DNA of 64,000 nt from Micropterix aruncella (GCA_944548615.1 OX155972.1:8572159-8636158); one strand, 5' to 3'. Counted from the first letter of the stretch, positions 48,271 to 61,634 are shown. Numbers and translations: made by a program. The notes: generated from the sequence alone by a model not told the origin.

Positions 48271-49380
48271 AGATTGTTTAATATGACTTTTAGCCATTCT
48301 AATAGGGGTCAGCCAACAGTAAATCACCACGTAACTATTCACAAATGTCACTCTGAAACCTCTTGTAATTGTGCACCACTAAAGAGATCCCCCACAGTCA
48401 AATACCTAGGCATTGTAGTTGACAATAAATTGCGATGGGAAGAGCAAGTCAATGCAGGGTCAAAGAAAGTCAGAACCCTTGGTTATACTTTCAAAGAGAT
48501 GAGGAGTGTTCTGGATCGCAGGACGCTAACCATAGTGTATTTTGCATTATGTGAAACCCTTATTAACTATGGTATAATTTAGTGGGGTGGGTACTGCAAA
48601 ACCCTCCTGACGCAACTTCTAACAGCGCAAAAATGTATTTTAAAAATCATGCATCGCAAACCATATCAATATTCTTCCAACGAACTCTTTAAAGAGGCTC
48701 AAGTTTTGGATGCTAGGTTATTATTTATTAAAACTGAACTACGTTGGGTTTTCGTGGCCAAACAAAATAATTCTTTTATTATTACGCACACGAAACTCAC
48801 TAGACAACTCCTGAGTGATAATTTGAATGTACCTATAGGATGAAGACGTCTTTCGAACAGCGACACTACTCTTTCATAGCTACAAGACTTTATAATAAAT
48901 TAAGCAGTGATATAAAAACCAGCCCCAATTGTCATCTGTTTAAAAGCAAAATAAATAAATGGCTGTTGCAAGAAGAGCGTTTATTTATCCATGCCATGAT
49001 CGATGTAGTAGAATAAGTTGAAGTTGACTTAACATATATTGTGTTTATATGTATGTATGTGTGTATACGTGTATTCTAATGAATTTAGTATGTCTATTTC
49101 CTATACAATATTGTAATTTTTATTATTTTTTATTTTTATATATATATTTATTATGATTATATATTTTTTTTATTATTATTATTATTGTGTTTGGTTGGTT
49201 CATCGACCCTCGTTTTAAATGTAAAAATATAAAATGCTTGCCCTGGAACGGGTATATCCCAGTTGGGCAGCACTAGCCAGTGAATGAAAGAGGAAAGTTT
49301 TTGCCATTTGTTTTAATATTATACTTATTGTAAATGGTTAATTTGATAATTCCAATAAAAAATAAAATAAATAAATAAAA
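48271..49380 (+). mobile_element. Non-LTR retrotransposon 3' half, frameshifted
   Basis: 'VKYLGIVVDNKLRWEEQV' (48400-48455), 'DRRTLTIVYFALCETLINYG', then 'LTAQKCILKIMHRKP' and 'ATRLYNKLSSDIKTS' are successive segments of a LINE reverse transcriptase and C-terminus, broken by stops at 48582 and 48843. The 3' UTR has 'CCCTGGAACGGG' and 'CCCAGTTGGGCAG'. The tail is AAATAAATAAATAAAA. It sits between P1 and P2, which are contiguous in copy D. Confidence 0.9.
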
Positions 49381-49381
49381 T

Positions 49382-49938
49382 GCCGTACTACGTTTAGACA
49401 TTTAGGATTTTAATATAAAATGCAACGTGTAGATGGCACTCATACTTCCAAACATTGATTAATCTTCTTTTTTTTGTTTAGTAGCGCAATATATGTCGTT
49501 CTAAACTATACAGTATCCTAACTCAAATTAAAGCATTTCTTCATTTCATTAAAAGAATTTCTAAATTATATTTGTTGTTATTTTATTTTTATTTACATAA
49601 AGATATCAATTTTAATTTGGTATCCTGCTTCCGATACATAAAAATAGGCCATTTAATGGACGAATAGACCGATAGATGGAATTTTAATCCCTCTTTTTAT
49701 ATCTGTGATGTAACCGGCCTATATAAAAATGTGATTAATGGCTCTAATAATGAAATGTTATTATTGTTATCATTGGTTAAATGATGGGGTTTAAATACAT
49801 ACGTAAGTCGTTTATTTAAAACAATTCATTATCAATGATTATAGATGGCCAAATAAAATTATATTAGTTTTGCAGGATAAGGCTGTCAGCGCCCCCTGCA
49901 TGTCACTGGCGGAGAATAGTTGCCAAAACGTACTACGG
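49382..49938 (+). mobile_element. P2 MITE upstream of receptor C exon 2
   Basis: Inverted ends 'GCCGTACTACGTTT' and 'GCCAAAACGTACTACGG'. Collinear with the A and D copies. Confidence 0.85.
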
Positions 49939-49944
49939 AGCTGA

Positions 49945-50640
49945 GCAGGTGGCGAACGGTTTCGTGCAGCTTGGGCCACAAGATCCACTTTGTTCTTGGA
50001 TCGGCTTAACTCACGATTTAGCTCCTATTCAGAAGCCTCCTCGTGTGGAAGGCTACCTCGGGAAAGACTCCCGCGTCCCAGACCTCAAACCTAATGGACC
50101 GGTTCCTCCCGGCGGGATTGCATCCCGGCGCCACTGGACGGTTTGCGCACCGTTCGGCGAAGCCAATCGGTTGTGCATTCTGATTAATTGCTGAAGGGGT
50201 CTGAAGACTATGGAAATACACTGTTTCCTAGGCAGCGGGGGTGGATGTTCACCTGTTGTCACTTTTGAAATTACCTTGGACAAATCGATCCCGTGTGGCA
50301 CTACAAGCAAGGAACGCCTAGGTCCGCGATGAATTACTGCTGAAATACAACAGGTAGAGGCCGCGTAAGCGACTTCGGAACCGTAACCAGTTGGGAGGAC
50401 GGAGGTATCCTGAAGGTTAATTCCAGACAGAGATTTTCTACCAAAACTGGTAGTTAAGGGGCGAGGCTGATCGCTGCGCTCCTTTACCGGTGCCTCGCCG
50501 TAAGGCGTCGGTCTCTAACTTGCTGGCGAGCTAGACAGTAGATTGTCTTGTCTGCAAGTCTTATATGCTCATCCCACGGCTGAAAGAATGATTACATATC
50601 GTTATACCAGCCTGGGGTGACGGGTCCGCCCGTCGTAGTC
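49945..50640 (-). mobile_element. G-family insertion in receptor C intron 1
   Basis: Family landmarks 'CACTGGACGGTTTGCGCACC', 'AAGCCAATCGGTTGTGC' and 'GCCCGTCGTAGTCAAAACC' on the minus strand. The P2 end 'TACTACGGAGCTGAGCA' before it and 'TACCATGGTACTGAGCA' after it look like a mutated target duplication. A 70-100-bp direct duplication follows at 50640-50790. Confidence 0.8.
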
Positions 50641-50819
50641 AAAACCGCTCTACCATGGTACTGAGCAAAATAATACCCTATATATGGAATGCCTAAATAA
50701 AATGACTGTTCGCCCGTTGTAGTCAAAACCGCCCTACAGAGGATATTAAGCAAGCAAAATACTGAGCAAAATAATACCCTATATATATGAAAATATTCCA
50801 ATGACTTTGTTTATTTCAG

Positions 50820-51224
50820 GTTGGAGTATCATAAAAGATACCTTTCTATTAGCGCTCTTCTTTGCAATAACCGTGTACGCAACAATCGGCCTTTTATCTT
50901 CTGCTTTTGCAAATTACGGCACAAATATTGCCGGCGTTATTATTTCAATAAGCCACATGTGCAATCCGATCACCGACAGTCTGCATGTCTGCTGGATTAT
51001 ATATTTCAGAAAAGATATACGCGAATGTTTTTATACTGCGAATATGGACATACAGCGACAACATTCGGAGGAAGAGATTAGAGCGTACCATGAAGGCATG
51101 AGACGTAACAAAGTCATATGCTTGGCAGCTATAATGCTTCTGTTTATGTCATCTTTAATAATAATGCTTTCAAAATCTATGTATGGCGAAGAAGTCAAAG
51201 GAGTTACGACGTTTGTTGCTGTTG
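50820..51224 (+). CDS. Odorant receptor copy C, single exon left
   Basis: Plus-strand counterpart of the 405-bp exon: acceptor 'TTTCAG' before 50820 and donor 'G|GTAAAT' after 51224, with the same length and phases as A and B. The frame is open: 'AITVYATIGLLSSAFANYG', 'DSLHVCWIIYFRKDIRECFY', 'LAAIMLLFMSSLIIMLSKSM'. The RTE fossil follows in the intron as in A and B. No 650-bp terminal exon is found between 51.2 and 57.8 kb; the next one, at 59455, belongs by position to copy D and is frameshifted. This is either a gene fragment or part of a chimeric transcript. Confidence 0.75.
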
Positions 51225-51269
51225 GTAAATATTTTTTAATCAAAGCAAGATTTCTTCAAATGTCCATTA

Positions 51270-51400
51270 AACAATCATTCCAGCCTTTGTTTGGTCCATT
51301 CCTGGCCTTCTGCATATCTTACTCGCTCGGCGATCTTGAGCCATCCTCATCCAATCTCGTCCTCCGTGTCTTCTGACATCATGCACCCAGCGTAGAGATA
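51270..51400 (-). mobile_element. RTE C-terminal fossil in receptor C
   Basis: Reverse complement parallels 32650-32790 ('GGCTCAAGATCG', 'GGCCAGGAATGGACCAAAC'), at the same distance from the exon. Confidence 0.78.
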
Positions 51401-52250
51401 GACGGCCCCTCGTGGTCTCCATTCGAGCAACTTACCGGTCCAACATCTGCCAATATCACACGGTATTGGGTAGCCAAAGGCTCGTTTCAAAGGCGGCTGA
51501 CATCAGGTTAAGAGCCGTATCACATATTTTTTCCAGAAAGGCAAGAAAAGCGGATTTTTGGCGTTCTAATTCCAAGAAATAAAGAGATTTCTACAAACTT
51601 TAATTACTGAATTACCTGGACCATTTCTTGATGTTGACCATAGCGGCCTTTAATTTTAGATGTAACGAATATTATTTACTTATTCAGCCCATTTTCCGAA
51701 AGTCGTTATTCGTAAAACGCTCGGAAGGCAAACTGTGAGCTCCTTAATACAGTAATATCACTACAACGAAAACCGTATACTATTTTTTTTATGTCCGTCA
51801 TGTATTCTTGATGTACACTACGGCTTTATTTTTTCGATTTTTGACCACATATCCAAGGTATACATTACTTACAATTACACAAAATTAAAAAAAAATCTTC
51901 CTGTATCATTCTAATTTTCTCAGAAATAAAATAAGATTCTTATATAATACTTATACTATATTAAAGTTCACTCTTTTAGCAATACGACATAATATAAATT
52001 ATTGTCATTAGAAAGGAGAAAACACTGCAAAAAACAATTAGAAATTGTGTATATATTTGCTTGCGCAAGAGAAGAGCGCTCAGTGCCGCGGTTTTTCTCC
52101 CAGGGTTGAATAGTTATTTATTTATTTATTTATCCTATCTTTTATAGTTACATCCAAAAAAAAATGCGTTCATTTTTTCAACTCATTTTAAAAGAATGCC
52201 TACGCTATTTTGTAATACGGCTCTTAACTACTACCTACGCTGATTAGGAA
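51401..52250. other. Intergenic or intron sequence, nothing recognised
   Basis: AT-rich with a (TTTA)n run near 52112-52132. This is where the missing terminal exon of copy C would be expected, and no similarity to it is visible. Confidence 0.6.
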
Positions 52251-52254
52251 ACGT

Positions 52255-53230
52255 ACGTTTCCAAACCCCCCGGTAATTTGCTAAAGTGCATGCACAATCG
52301 ATTGGCTGACGCCACAAGGTGCGCAAACCGCACAATTACGTCCCAGGTGTTACAGAACAACTAGAACTGTCAACTACAACGGGCGAACCCGTCACCTCAG
52401 GAAGTTTAAACGAAATATGATCGTTCTATCTCCCGTGAAGTGAGTGCAGAGGACTTAGGACAAAAACAGTCATCCGTCAAGCTCCGCCACATGCCCGTAA
52501 GAGACCAACGCCTTATCCGCGAGTAGCCAGGTATGCTATACAGCGGGTTGACACTCACGCCCTTACTTCCAGTTGCGACCAGATTACTCCGGTATATCGA
52601 CTGGTTACGAGTTCAAGGTCGCTCTCTCTTACGCAGCGGTGCAACGGTATCAACCGTATTCACCCGGAATCGGGTAGCCTATGGTCGTTTCAAGAGCAGT
52701 CGCCGTAAAGTCAGTAACCACCCCCGCTCTATAGGAAACAGTACTGTTTTCAGACTCCCCCGACTGTTAGTCAGAGTGCACAATCGATTAGCTTACGCCG
52801 CACGGTGCGCAGACCGCTTGCGCGGTCCTCTCCCTTACGAAGCGGTGAAACGCTGTATACCGAATCTATCGCGGACCACGGCATCCTTTGCCCGGCTGTT
52901 CACCCAGGATCCGGTAGCCGATGGTCGTTTCAAGAGCAGTCGCCGTAAGGTCCACAACCACCCCCGCTCTATAGGAAACAGTATTGCTTCCAGACTCCCC
53001 CGACTGTTAGTCAGAGTGCGCAATCGATTGGCTTATGCCGCATGGTGCGCAGACCGTTCAGGAGCGCCAGAAGGTTGATTCCCAGGTGAAACTAACCATA
53101 AGGCCAGAGTCCTACCCAGGCTCGCAATTTATGCGTGGAGGCCGTCGGAGGTGCTGACCCGTGAGAGTGACCAACCCTGAACATAATGGGTCTTCGTGAC
53201 CAACTCAGCAAGGGCCAATTAACTCCCACA
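52255..53230 (+). repeat. G-family copy with internal duplication
   Basis: 'CAACTACAACGGGCGAACCC' starts the copy at about 52371. The middle segment ('TTTCAAGAGCAGTCGCCGTA' to 'ACGGTGCGCAGACCG') occurs twice (about 52690-52820 and 52930-53060), so one segment is duplicated. It ends at 53225 and is followed after about 25 bp by the next copy. Confidence 0.8.
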
Positions 53231-53254
53231 TTGCCCCAACATCTTGCGGTGTCG

Positions 53255-53925
53255 ACTACAACGGGCGAGCCCGTCACCACAGGATGTTTTAACGATTAGT
53301 CGTTCTGTCGCCCTGCAGTGAACATAGAATACTTTGGACAGTACAATCCTACGTCCAGCTACGTCACAACCCGTGAGAGTCCAACTCCTTACCGCGAGTG
53401 GGCCAGGAATAAACCCGGCGGGCTCGAGATACTCGCGCCCTCACTTCCAATTGTGACCAGATTTCTCCGGTCTCTCGATTGGTTCCGAGTTCCAGGTCGC
53501 TTGCGCGGTCCTCTCCCTTACGAAGCGGTGAAACGGTGTGCACCGAATCTATCGCGGACCAAGGCGTCCTTTGCCCGACTCTGAACCGGGATCGGATGGC
53601 CAATGGTCATTTCAAGAGCAGTCGCCGCAAGGTAGACAACCACCCCCGCTCTATAGGAAACAATACAGTTCCCAGACTCCCCCGATTGTTAGTCGGAGAG
53701 CACAGTCGATTGGCTTGCGCCGCTCGGTGCGCAGACCGTCCAGGAGCGCCAGAGGTTTGATTCCCAGGGGAGACTGGTTGACCCAGTGTCCTACCCAGGT
53801 TCGCACCCCATGCGTGGAGGCCATCGGATGGGTGTTGACCCGTGAGTGTGACCGACCCTGAACACATGGGTCTTCGTGGCCACCTCATCATGGGCCCATT
53901 AGCTCCCCCCAGTGCCCCAACAGTT
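53255..53925 (+). mobile_element. G-family element, full-length-looking
   Basis: Very close to 21786-22455. 'TGCCCCAACA' precedes it (53235-53244) and follows it (about 53922-53931), a possible 10-bp target duplication, although the first of these also follows the previous copy. Confidence 0.85.
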
Positions 53926-53929
53926 ATAA

Positions 53930-55090
53930 TCTAAATAGTAGCACCAGCGTTTTGCCGCCTACCTGCAGAATAATCAACGGATGAAAACTGACAGCACTTT
54001 AGGCTACCCTGGATAACGGCGTTTGCATCACTGCCGAAATATCGAGTGCTACAAAGTAACGCGGTAAATCCGTATTTATCTTATAATAAAATATTTTCGT
54101 TTTTTTTTATTCTTTCCCGCGTAACATTTAATAGTAAATTAACAAGGCACTCCCGGGAGGAAGATAGGGCGTGGTGTCATCAATGGGTTTTCTCCGTATT
54201 AAAAGTCGTTGATGCTGAAGTTGAAGTTATTTATTCCAGAAGGTATGTGATGGTTGCCAGTTTGTAACGCCTTGGTTGATAAGTCGCGGAGTATGTGTAG
54301 TGTGTGCTCGAAGTATATGTCGCAGTTGTGTAGCCGAAGTGTGAAGAATGGTATCGCGGATAATTTAATGACTGCTTGATGATGATGATAACGAGACGCG
54401 AAGACTGCCGTGTAGAGAATGATAAATGATCGATCGAATTTATGGCTTTATATATCGTGCGTATGATGCAATGTTCAATGCGTGGGGGGAATAAGTGTGT
54501 CAAATTGAATTGATCAGAAGAAATGATATTAGTCATCGGCTGTGTGTGCATTAATTGCCGAAATTTATATGGAATTCAATGCTAGTTGACGCGTGTAATA
54601 TTGAGTGTGTTTGCAGCTTGGATTCTAGATAATCTACTTCTTTTGTTGACTGATATGTTGGGCGAAGTCCTCAACAGGTAATTAAATTAACAATTTTTTC
54701 GGTTAATACTAGTATGACAAAATACTAACGACTAGGTAGGTCTATTAGTAACCTACTCGCAACATACTAAATTACGATTAGGCATGAATTACACTTGTAA
54801 TGCATTTTTAAATGCTTCTTGAATTTAGCCGAAAAGTCGTTTATATTGTTCATTTTCGGTTGCGATGGCCTGGCGAATGTTCGTTGTCGGCGAATGCTCC
54901 TTGAGTAACCATTTATGGTTTACATTTCGTGTTTTGTTATTCTCCGGCGCCAATATATTTGATGAGAAATAGAAGACAGGTTAAGTGTTTATATTATTTT
55001 CTTAATATAAACACTTAACCTGTCTTCTATTTCTCTTACTTACACTCGTGTTGCATAAATCATTGAGTATATAGGTTATTAGATTGTACA
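53930..55090 (+). mobile_element. P1 repeat of receptor D, interrupted by an LTR-like insertion
   Basis: Parts 53930-54160 and 54680-55090 together match the C copy. A local perfect hairpin (33-nt arms 54964-54996 and 55003-55035, 6-nt loop) duplicates part of P1 in inverted form. Confidence 0.78.
54161..54679 (-). mobile_element. Probable solo LTR, second copy
   Basis: On the minus strand it starts near 'TGTTGAGGACTTCGCCC', has 'GATATATAAAGCC' near 54450 and 'GAATAAATAACTTC' near 54230, and ends near the P1 junction. Similar to the insertion at 11140-11715. No coding sequence; exact ends and target duplication not resolved. Confidence 0.6.
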
Positions 55091-55092
55091 AG

Positions 55093-55398
55093 GCCATACT
55101 ACTATTTTGCAGCAAGGATTCAACAATGAAACGCAGTGTATACATGGGAATCGTTAATCCAAACATTGAATAATCTTCTTATATTCAGTAGTCAATAGGT
55201 GGCAATATTAATTGAATGTTATTATAATGACGTTGATTTAATAATGGGTTTTTATATATAATCAGTCCTTTATAAAAACCATTCATTTTCAATGTTATTT
55301 TAAATGGCCAAATAATTTTCTATTGCTTTCGCCAGACAATGCTATCAGCACCACCTGCATGTGAACAGCGCAGAAGAGTCGCCAAAACGTACTATGGC
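55093..55398 (+). mobile_element. P2 MITE of receptor D
   Basis: 'GCCATACTACTATTTTGCAG' to 'GCCAAAACGTACTATGGC', directly joined to P1, showing the arrangement without the LINE found in C. Confidence 0.85.
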
Positions 55399-55743
55399 AT
55401 TGATCCCTAGCTAGCGGTTATCGTTCAGCTAGGCCATTAAAGTGTGCCCGAGATTTCTGTTCTGTTTAACTCGCGGTTCAGCTACTATCAAGAAGACTCC
55501 TCGGAGAGGGTCTAGCCAGGTAAGGACTGTTGCCCATGCCACTGCACGGTACATAGATCATTTTCGTGAAACTTGCGGTGTCAGCCAAAGGTCTGTGCAC
55601 TCCGGCGAGTAACTGGAGGAGTCTGGAACGATATACTGTTTACTAAGCAGCGGTGGTTGGATGTTAACCTAATGTAACCTATTTTTAAAACAGCCCGTTG
55701 GCCACCCGATCCCCAGTATAAGACGGGTGGATACGCCGGATTG

Positions 55744-56704
<961 letters not shown>

Positions 56705-56936
56705 CGCATTTAGTAAAACGGCTGGTGTATCGATATTAAAAATGCCTGCGAATTTACTGAATTGGTTTTTAAATTATCATTCCGATAGTGCTATCTCCTT
56801 TTCCTATCCCCTCTCGTTAACTGAAGTAAAGAAGAGGAAGAACATCGCCGGCCGGTCAGTCTATCAACGAGTGTTCGCTTCGATACCGCCCGCGAGACGT
56901 CCGCCGCCGGGCACCCGCGCTGTAACCCGCTTTTAA

Positions 56937-57241
56937 CCCTTGGAGTAAATGGGTATTTTCATGGATGCATCTGTCTCTTTTGCAGGATTTTCGGCGACAT
57001 CGACTTAAAGTACTATAACTACGAAACTACTACACCAATCATAAAAAGAACAACTGCACAATGATTGCATTGAAATTTCGAATATAGAATATTGAAATAT
57101 CATTTTGTAAAACAATTAGATAATTATGAATAAATATGAGAACGTCAAAGAAGTGAAAAAAACGCGCGACCAGATTTGGTCGACTCGTACTCAACGGATA
57201 ATTGTTTCGCGACCAGATTTGGTTGACTCATACTCAACGGG
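56937..57241 (-). mobile_element. piggyBac-type MITE, 305 bp, second copy
   Basis: TTAA at 56933-56936 and 57242-57245. Inverted and nearly identical to 13615-13920, apart from a handful of substitutions. Confidence 0.92.
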
Positions 57242-57829
57242 TTAAAACCCGCAAACGAAACAATTAGTGCTCGTGAAATATATATATTTGATAATTAAAT
57301 TATCGCCGCGCTGTGAAGAGTGATTTGAGAAGCTGATTTACGAAGCTGCAAACGGACATTTAATAAGGTAAACTAGATCCCATTTTTTCCAAACTTTTCT
57401 ATTCCAAAGTCCCCGCGCTACCAACGGGCAAAGGATAAACATCAGGTAAAGGTTGCTCAAGCGATTTCGGACACGTGATCAGATAGGGGGACTGAAAAAT
57501 CTTACGATCAGGGAGCGATAACTGATAAAAGGGCACGAGGTCTGCCCATTAGATTCTCCTCCTAGTGCCTCGCCGTAAGGCGTTGGCTTCTGACGGGCTT
57601 GTTGGCGTAGCTAGACTGTCTTCCAGACTAGTGGTGGTACAGTACACTACCACCAGTGTACTGTATTTCGTCCCTATCGCTCTACATTTACTCCAGGTTG
57701 AAATAACGGTCAATATCGTTTCGCCCGTTGTAGGTGACAGTTTGCCAGTATAGCATTGAGCAATCTAATAACCTATATAGTCAATGATTAAATTAAAGAA
57801 AAATATTCTATTGACTTCGTATATTTCAG

Positions 57830-60105
57830 GTTGGAGAATCATAAGAGATAGGTTTCTATTAGCTCTCTCTATGCAATCATAACAATCGGTTATTTATCCT
57901 CTGCTTTCGCAAATAACGACACAAACCTCTCCGGCTTTCTCATTTCAATATGCCACATGTGCAATCCGATCATCGAAAGTTTGCACGTCTGCTTGATCAT
58001 ATATTTCAGAAAAGATGTACGCGAATGTTTTTATACTGTGAACATGGAAATACGACGACAAAATTCGGAAGAAGAGATTAAAGTGTACAATGAAGGCATG
58101 AGAAGAAACAAAGTCATATGCTCAGCAACGATCATTTTTATTTTGATATCATCTTTACTACTAATACTAATATGACGAAACAGTTAGAGGAGTTAAGACA
58201 TTTGTTGCTGTTGGTAAATATTTTTTAATCGAAGCGAGATTTTTTCAAAGTTCTGCTGTTTGGTTTTAGCCACCCAGCACGATTTTGTAACCGAAATAAA
58301 GGACTTACATTATCGACTCGTGGTTAATGGTACTGATATATTTAAACAATGGTTATGTTCTTCATCTTTGAAATTTTATTCCTTCTTTGGTTTTTAACAA
58401 TGGGCGTGATGTCTTCACTTTTATGTCCGAGCAGAACCCTGTCATTGCCTAATCCAAAGTTTAAAAACCTCTCTCCATTAATGTTAGGACTTTTCCATTC
58501 TAGTTCAATTCTCTGAAAATATTTTCTAAGCCTAAAACAATTTCAAATATATCGTTATTCCTTATCGTACTTCTCTAGCGAGTTGAAATACATTGGTCTT
58601 GTTATTTTTTATATTTTTTTTGTGGGGCTTTTCTAAGGTCTTTATGAGCCTTGTAATACTGCGACCATTGCTTATTTATTGTGTTCGCCACCTACTATAG
58701 TTCTGCGCTAAGCCTTGTGTCATTTAAGAACCGCAACAGGCTTTTGGCGCCAGATTATTTTACCTCCTCAGGTTGGAGGTAATGACCACCCAAGTGGATG
58801 TATCTTTTACGCATCAGTGGACCACACTCGCACATGAGGTGCATGGGAGTTTCCTCTGCCCCTTGGCAGAACCTGCACTTTTTTGTGTCTCGGAGCTTGA
58901 GGTTGTACATGTGTTTGTTAAGGCCACAATGCCCCGTGAGCGCCCTCACCGTTATGCGTAGATTGTTTCTATTTAGCGATAAGGCCTCACGGGCCGTCTT
59001 AGGGTCGTAAGCCTTAAATAGCGCATTTGATTGATTCAACCCTGGCGTGTTGTTGCAGTGGTTGACGGATTGTTCTAAACATATTTGTTTGAGAATTAGG
59101 TCTGCAAGGCTTTTTGGTACGCCACAGCAAGGTTCAGGGCCGTATAACGTGCCCTTTGCTCCCGTCTTAGCAAGTTCGTCGGATTTTCATTTCCCTGGAT
59201 TCCTGCATGGCTGGGAACCCATCTTAGAATTACCCTGTTCTTTTCACCCAGGGAATTCAGTAGTGATACGAAGTTTTGCACTAGCTCTGAATTAATAGTA
59301 TTTGGGGCTAGTGCCATAAGAGCTGCCTTACTATCCGAGAGGATATAGATACGGTGGTTGGCGTAGTTCTTATGGAGGTTGGTCCTGTCACACAGACTGA
59401 TGCGGACTGTGGAACTGTCTTGCACTATAATAGTATAACTTATGTTTTTTACAGGTTTAAAACCAACATATCAAAGTCCGAACTACGAAATTTTGTTCAT
59501 AATGAAACTAATATTATTGCCAATGTTGTTCTCCGGCCGTTGTGGTTTTATTATTATATATATCACGCTACTTGGACACTGCATGTGCCAATATAGAGTA
59601 TTATGCGCAAGAATCAAGAACATCCTGCGAATAATGTCACAATCAGACGAGTCTTACAATACTATAAAATATACAATAAAATCAACAGTGGACGACCATA
59701 TCACATTAATATCCATGATTTCAAAAGTGAAAGAGATTATATGAAATTTCACTGGCAATTGAAGTGTCGTTCGTAATAGTGTCCATCTGTCTCTCGATGC
59801 TAATACGTGGCAACACTTTGTTTTCAATTTCAGGAATGCAAATTATATCATTTTTTATTTTCGCTTATATAAGCGAGAGGTTAAACACCGAAAGGGAAAA
59901 CTTCTTCAATACTATCTACATGTTTGACTGGTATTTGGCTTCGGCTCACTATGGCAAAGATTTGGCATTCATAATGCTAATGGCTTTTAAACCAACGTAC
60001 CTCACCCTAGCTAAATTGACCAATTTAACATTGAAAACTTTTCAAACTGCTTTGAATTTCACCTATTCAAGCTATGCTTTAATCAAATCTAAGACAATGA
60101 ATTGA
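57830..60105 (+). pseudogene. Odorant receptor copy D, both exons frameshifted
   Basis: The first exon (57830-58213) has proper 'TTTCAG' and 'G|GTAAAT' borders but is 384 bp against 405. A 10-bp loss near 57873 and an 11-bp loss near 58173 each shift the frame. The terminal exon (59455-60105) is 651 bp against 650: one extra base near 59735 ('GAGATTATATGA') makes a stop. The rest keeps 'RENFFNTIYMFDWYLASAHY' and 'ALNFTYSSYALIKSKTMN'. A LINE fragment fills the end of the intron. By position this is a fourth copy that has decayed. Confidence 0.88.
58610..59430 (-). mobile_element. LINE RNase H/CCHC fragment in receptor D intron
   Basis: Frame 59425-59096 reads 'IYILSDSKAALMALAPNT' and 'RVILRWVPSHAGIQGNE'. 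Frame 59039-58755 reads 'CRFCQGAEETPMHLMCEC'. Sister of 17150-17990. Its truncated 5' end lies about 25-30 bp before the acceptor of the terminal exon. GTCTTG at both edges may be a short target duplication. Confidence 0.88.
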
Positions 60106-60149
60106 AATATTGTTGCTCGGAAATAATCACGTGTTTAATTTGATACTTC

Positions 60150-61080
60150 ATCATTACCGCCAATTTGTGTAAATGGTAAAATTGTCGAATATACCAAAAA
60201 TGTTAAAAACCTTAGAATTCTAATAGATCAACATCTTTCTTGGCAAGATCAAGTAAACCAAGTAAGTCGTCGCATCTTCCATAGTTTTCATAGTCTCCGG
60301 CGGCTTCAAAGAAATGGTTGTGTCCACACTCTTAACGCCTATACTTGACTACCGTGATGTTTGTTATATAGATGCCAGTGAGGTTATTTTGAATAATCTG
60401 GAGCGTCTGAAAAATATCTTATTCAGGTATGTTTTTAATTTGCGAAAGTTCGACCACGTTAGCTGCTTTCGTGATCATTGGCTTCCTATTCGCGATCGAA
60501 GAAATTTGCATACGTTGTCGCTACTCTACATCATACTTAATAACCCCACTTCAACCTCCTATCTCAAGGAGAATTTCCACCCTTTGGGAGGCCACGGTCT
60601 TCCACTTCGATCAAGCCGGGATAACACACTCGCCATTCCGATACATCATTCTTCTGTTTACACGCACTCTTTTACAGTCCATTCTGCTCGTTCATGGAAT
60701 CAGATACCTCACTCTATTAGGCATGCACCTTCGCTGCATACTTTCAAAAAGTTGTTGAAGAAACATTTATTTTTACACAGCCACTAACCAAATACCTCAC
60801 CTTGTCCTCTCCTTTATCCTTACCTGGGCAACCTTATCCTTATCATAAGTTACGGACATATATTTGTATCAGTTTATTTTAAATTTAAATTTTCTACTTC
60901 GTTGTGTATTGTACTGTGAAAATTACGAATTATTTTATCAAATGGTTGACTAAGATATCGCTAGAGCGATAGGTCCGCAATTTGTGCATAAATTGTATAT
61001 TTTTATAAAACCAGTGTAATATTCATTAAGTTATGTTTTTATAACACAATAAAGTTATTCTATTCTATTCTATTCTACTA
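60150..61080 (+). mobile_element. LINE 3' end with (TTCTA)n tail
   Basis: 'VKNLRILIDQHLSWQDQV' (about 60200-60260) precedes a frame from 60314 to 60787 with 'LLTPILDYRDVCYIDASEV' and 'HSARSWNQIPHSIR', the standard Jockey/CR1 C-terminal order. The 3' UTR carries AATAAAG and ends in about three TTCTA units at 61060-61078. The 157-codon frame is open but is only the C-terminal part. Confidence 0.9.
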
Positions 61081-61297
61081 TCTATGTTCATTTTATGATA
61101 TCACGAAATGCTGATCAATTGATTAGTTGGATATGCGGGTGCAGAAAATTTAATTCTTTTGATGTCGGAATATTAATTTATTAGGTTTAAATACTCATTT
61201 AGTGTAATGACGTCGAAGAGAAATTTTCGTAACGGCCCGTACGATTAATATGCGCGTGCGTGTCGTTGGGGTTAATTCAGCCTGGCATCTGATGGTT

Positions 61298-61340
61298 CTT
61301 CTTCTTCTTTTTTTGGTTTGATGGCTCCACCCAAAGAGGG
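61298..61340 (-). mobile_element. 43-bp truncated retroposon tail with exact 11-bp target duplication
   Basis: 'ATCTGATGGTT' at 61287-61297 is repeated at 61341-61351. On the minus strand the insert ends in A/AAG-rich sequence, as expected for an extreme 5' truncation. Confidence 0.85.
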
Positions 61341-61378
61341 ATCTGATGGTTGACTATCCGAAAAAATTGTGTTGCAGT

Positions 61379-61634
61379 CGTCGTATTTCGGTCACTGTGC
61401 CCTGTTATAAGGCCCGTGACTTCTACCAGTCTGCATTCTGCCGTTTCGGGAATTCGCGTTAACCGGGCCCGTTGCTGTTTATTCGGCGCTTCTCTTCTTA
61501 GTGCGTGGACGGTCCACTATAGTCAACTGCATTTTAAGGATTTCTGCGGCTTCCGATGGGCTGGCTACCAATTCCTGTATGATAGCCAGCAGGTGACGCA
61601 CCGTTATCGTCAGCAATTCATTTCCTAATTGTGT
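61379..61634. mobile_element. 256-bp insertion with 11-bp target duplication
   Basis: 'TGTGTTGCAGT' at 61368-61378 and 61635-61645. The identity of the insert is unknown. The A block has this site uninterrupted. Confidence 0.75.

Noticed and set aside
50592..50801. Minus-strand frame before receptor C
   Set aside because: Falls on a 70-100-bp direct duplication at the end of a G-family insertion.
53738..53766. tRNA gene or pol III B box in the G family ('GGTTTGATTCCCAGG')
   Set aside because: No cloverleaf or A box at the right spacing, and it lies about 500 bp into the element, away from its 5' end.
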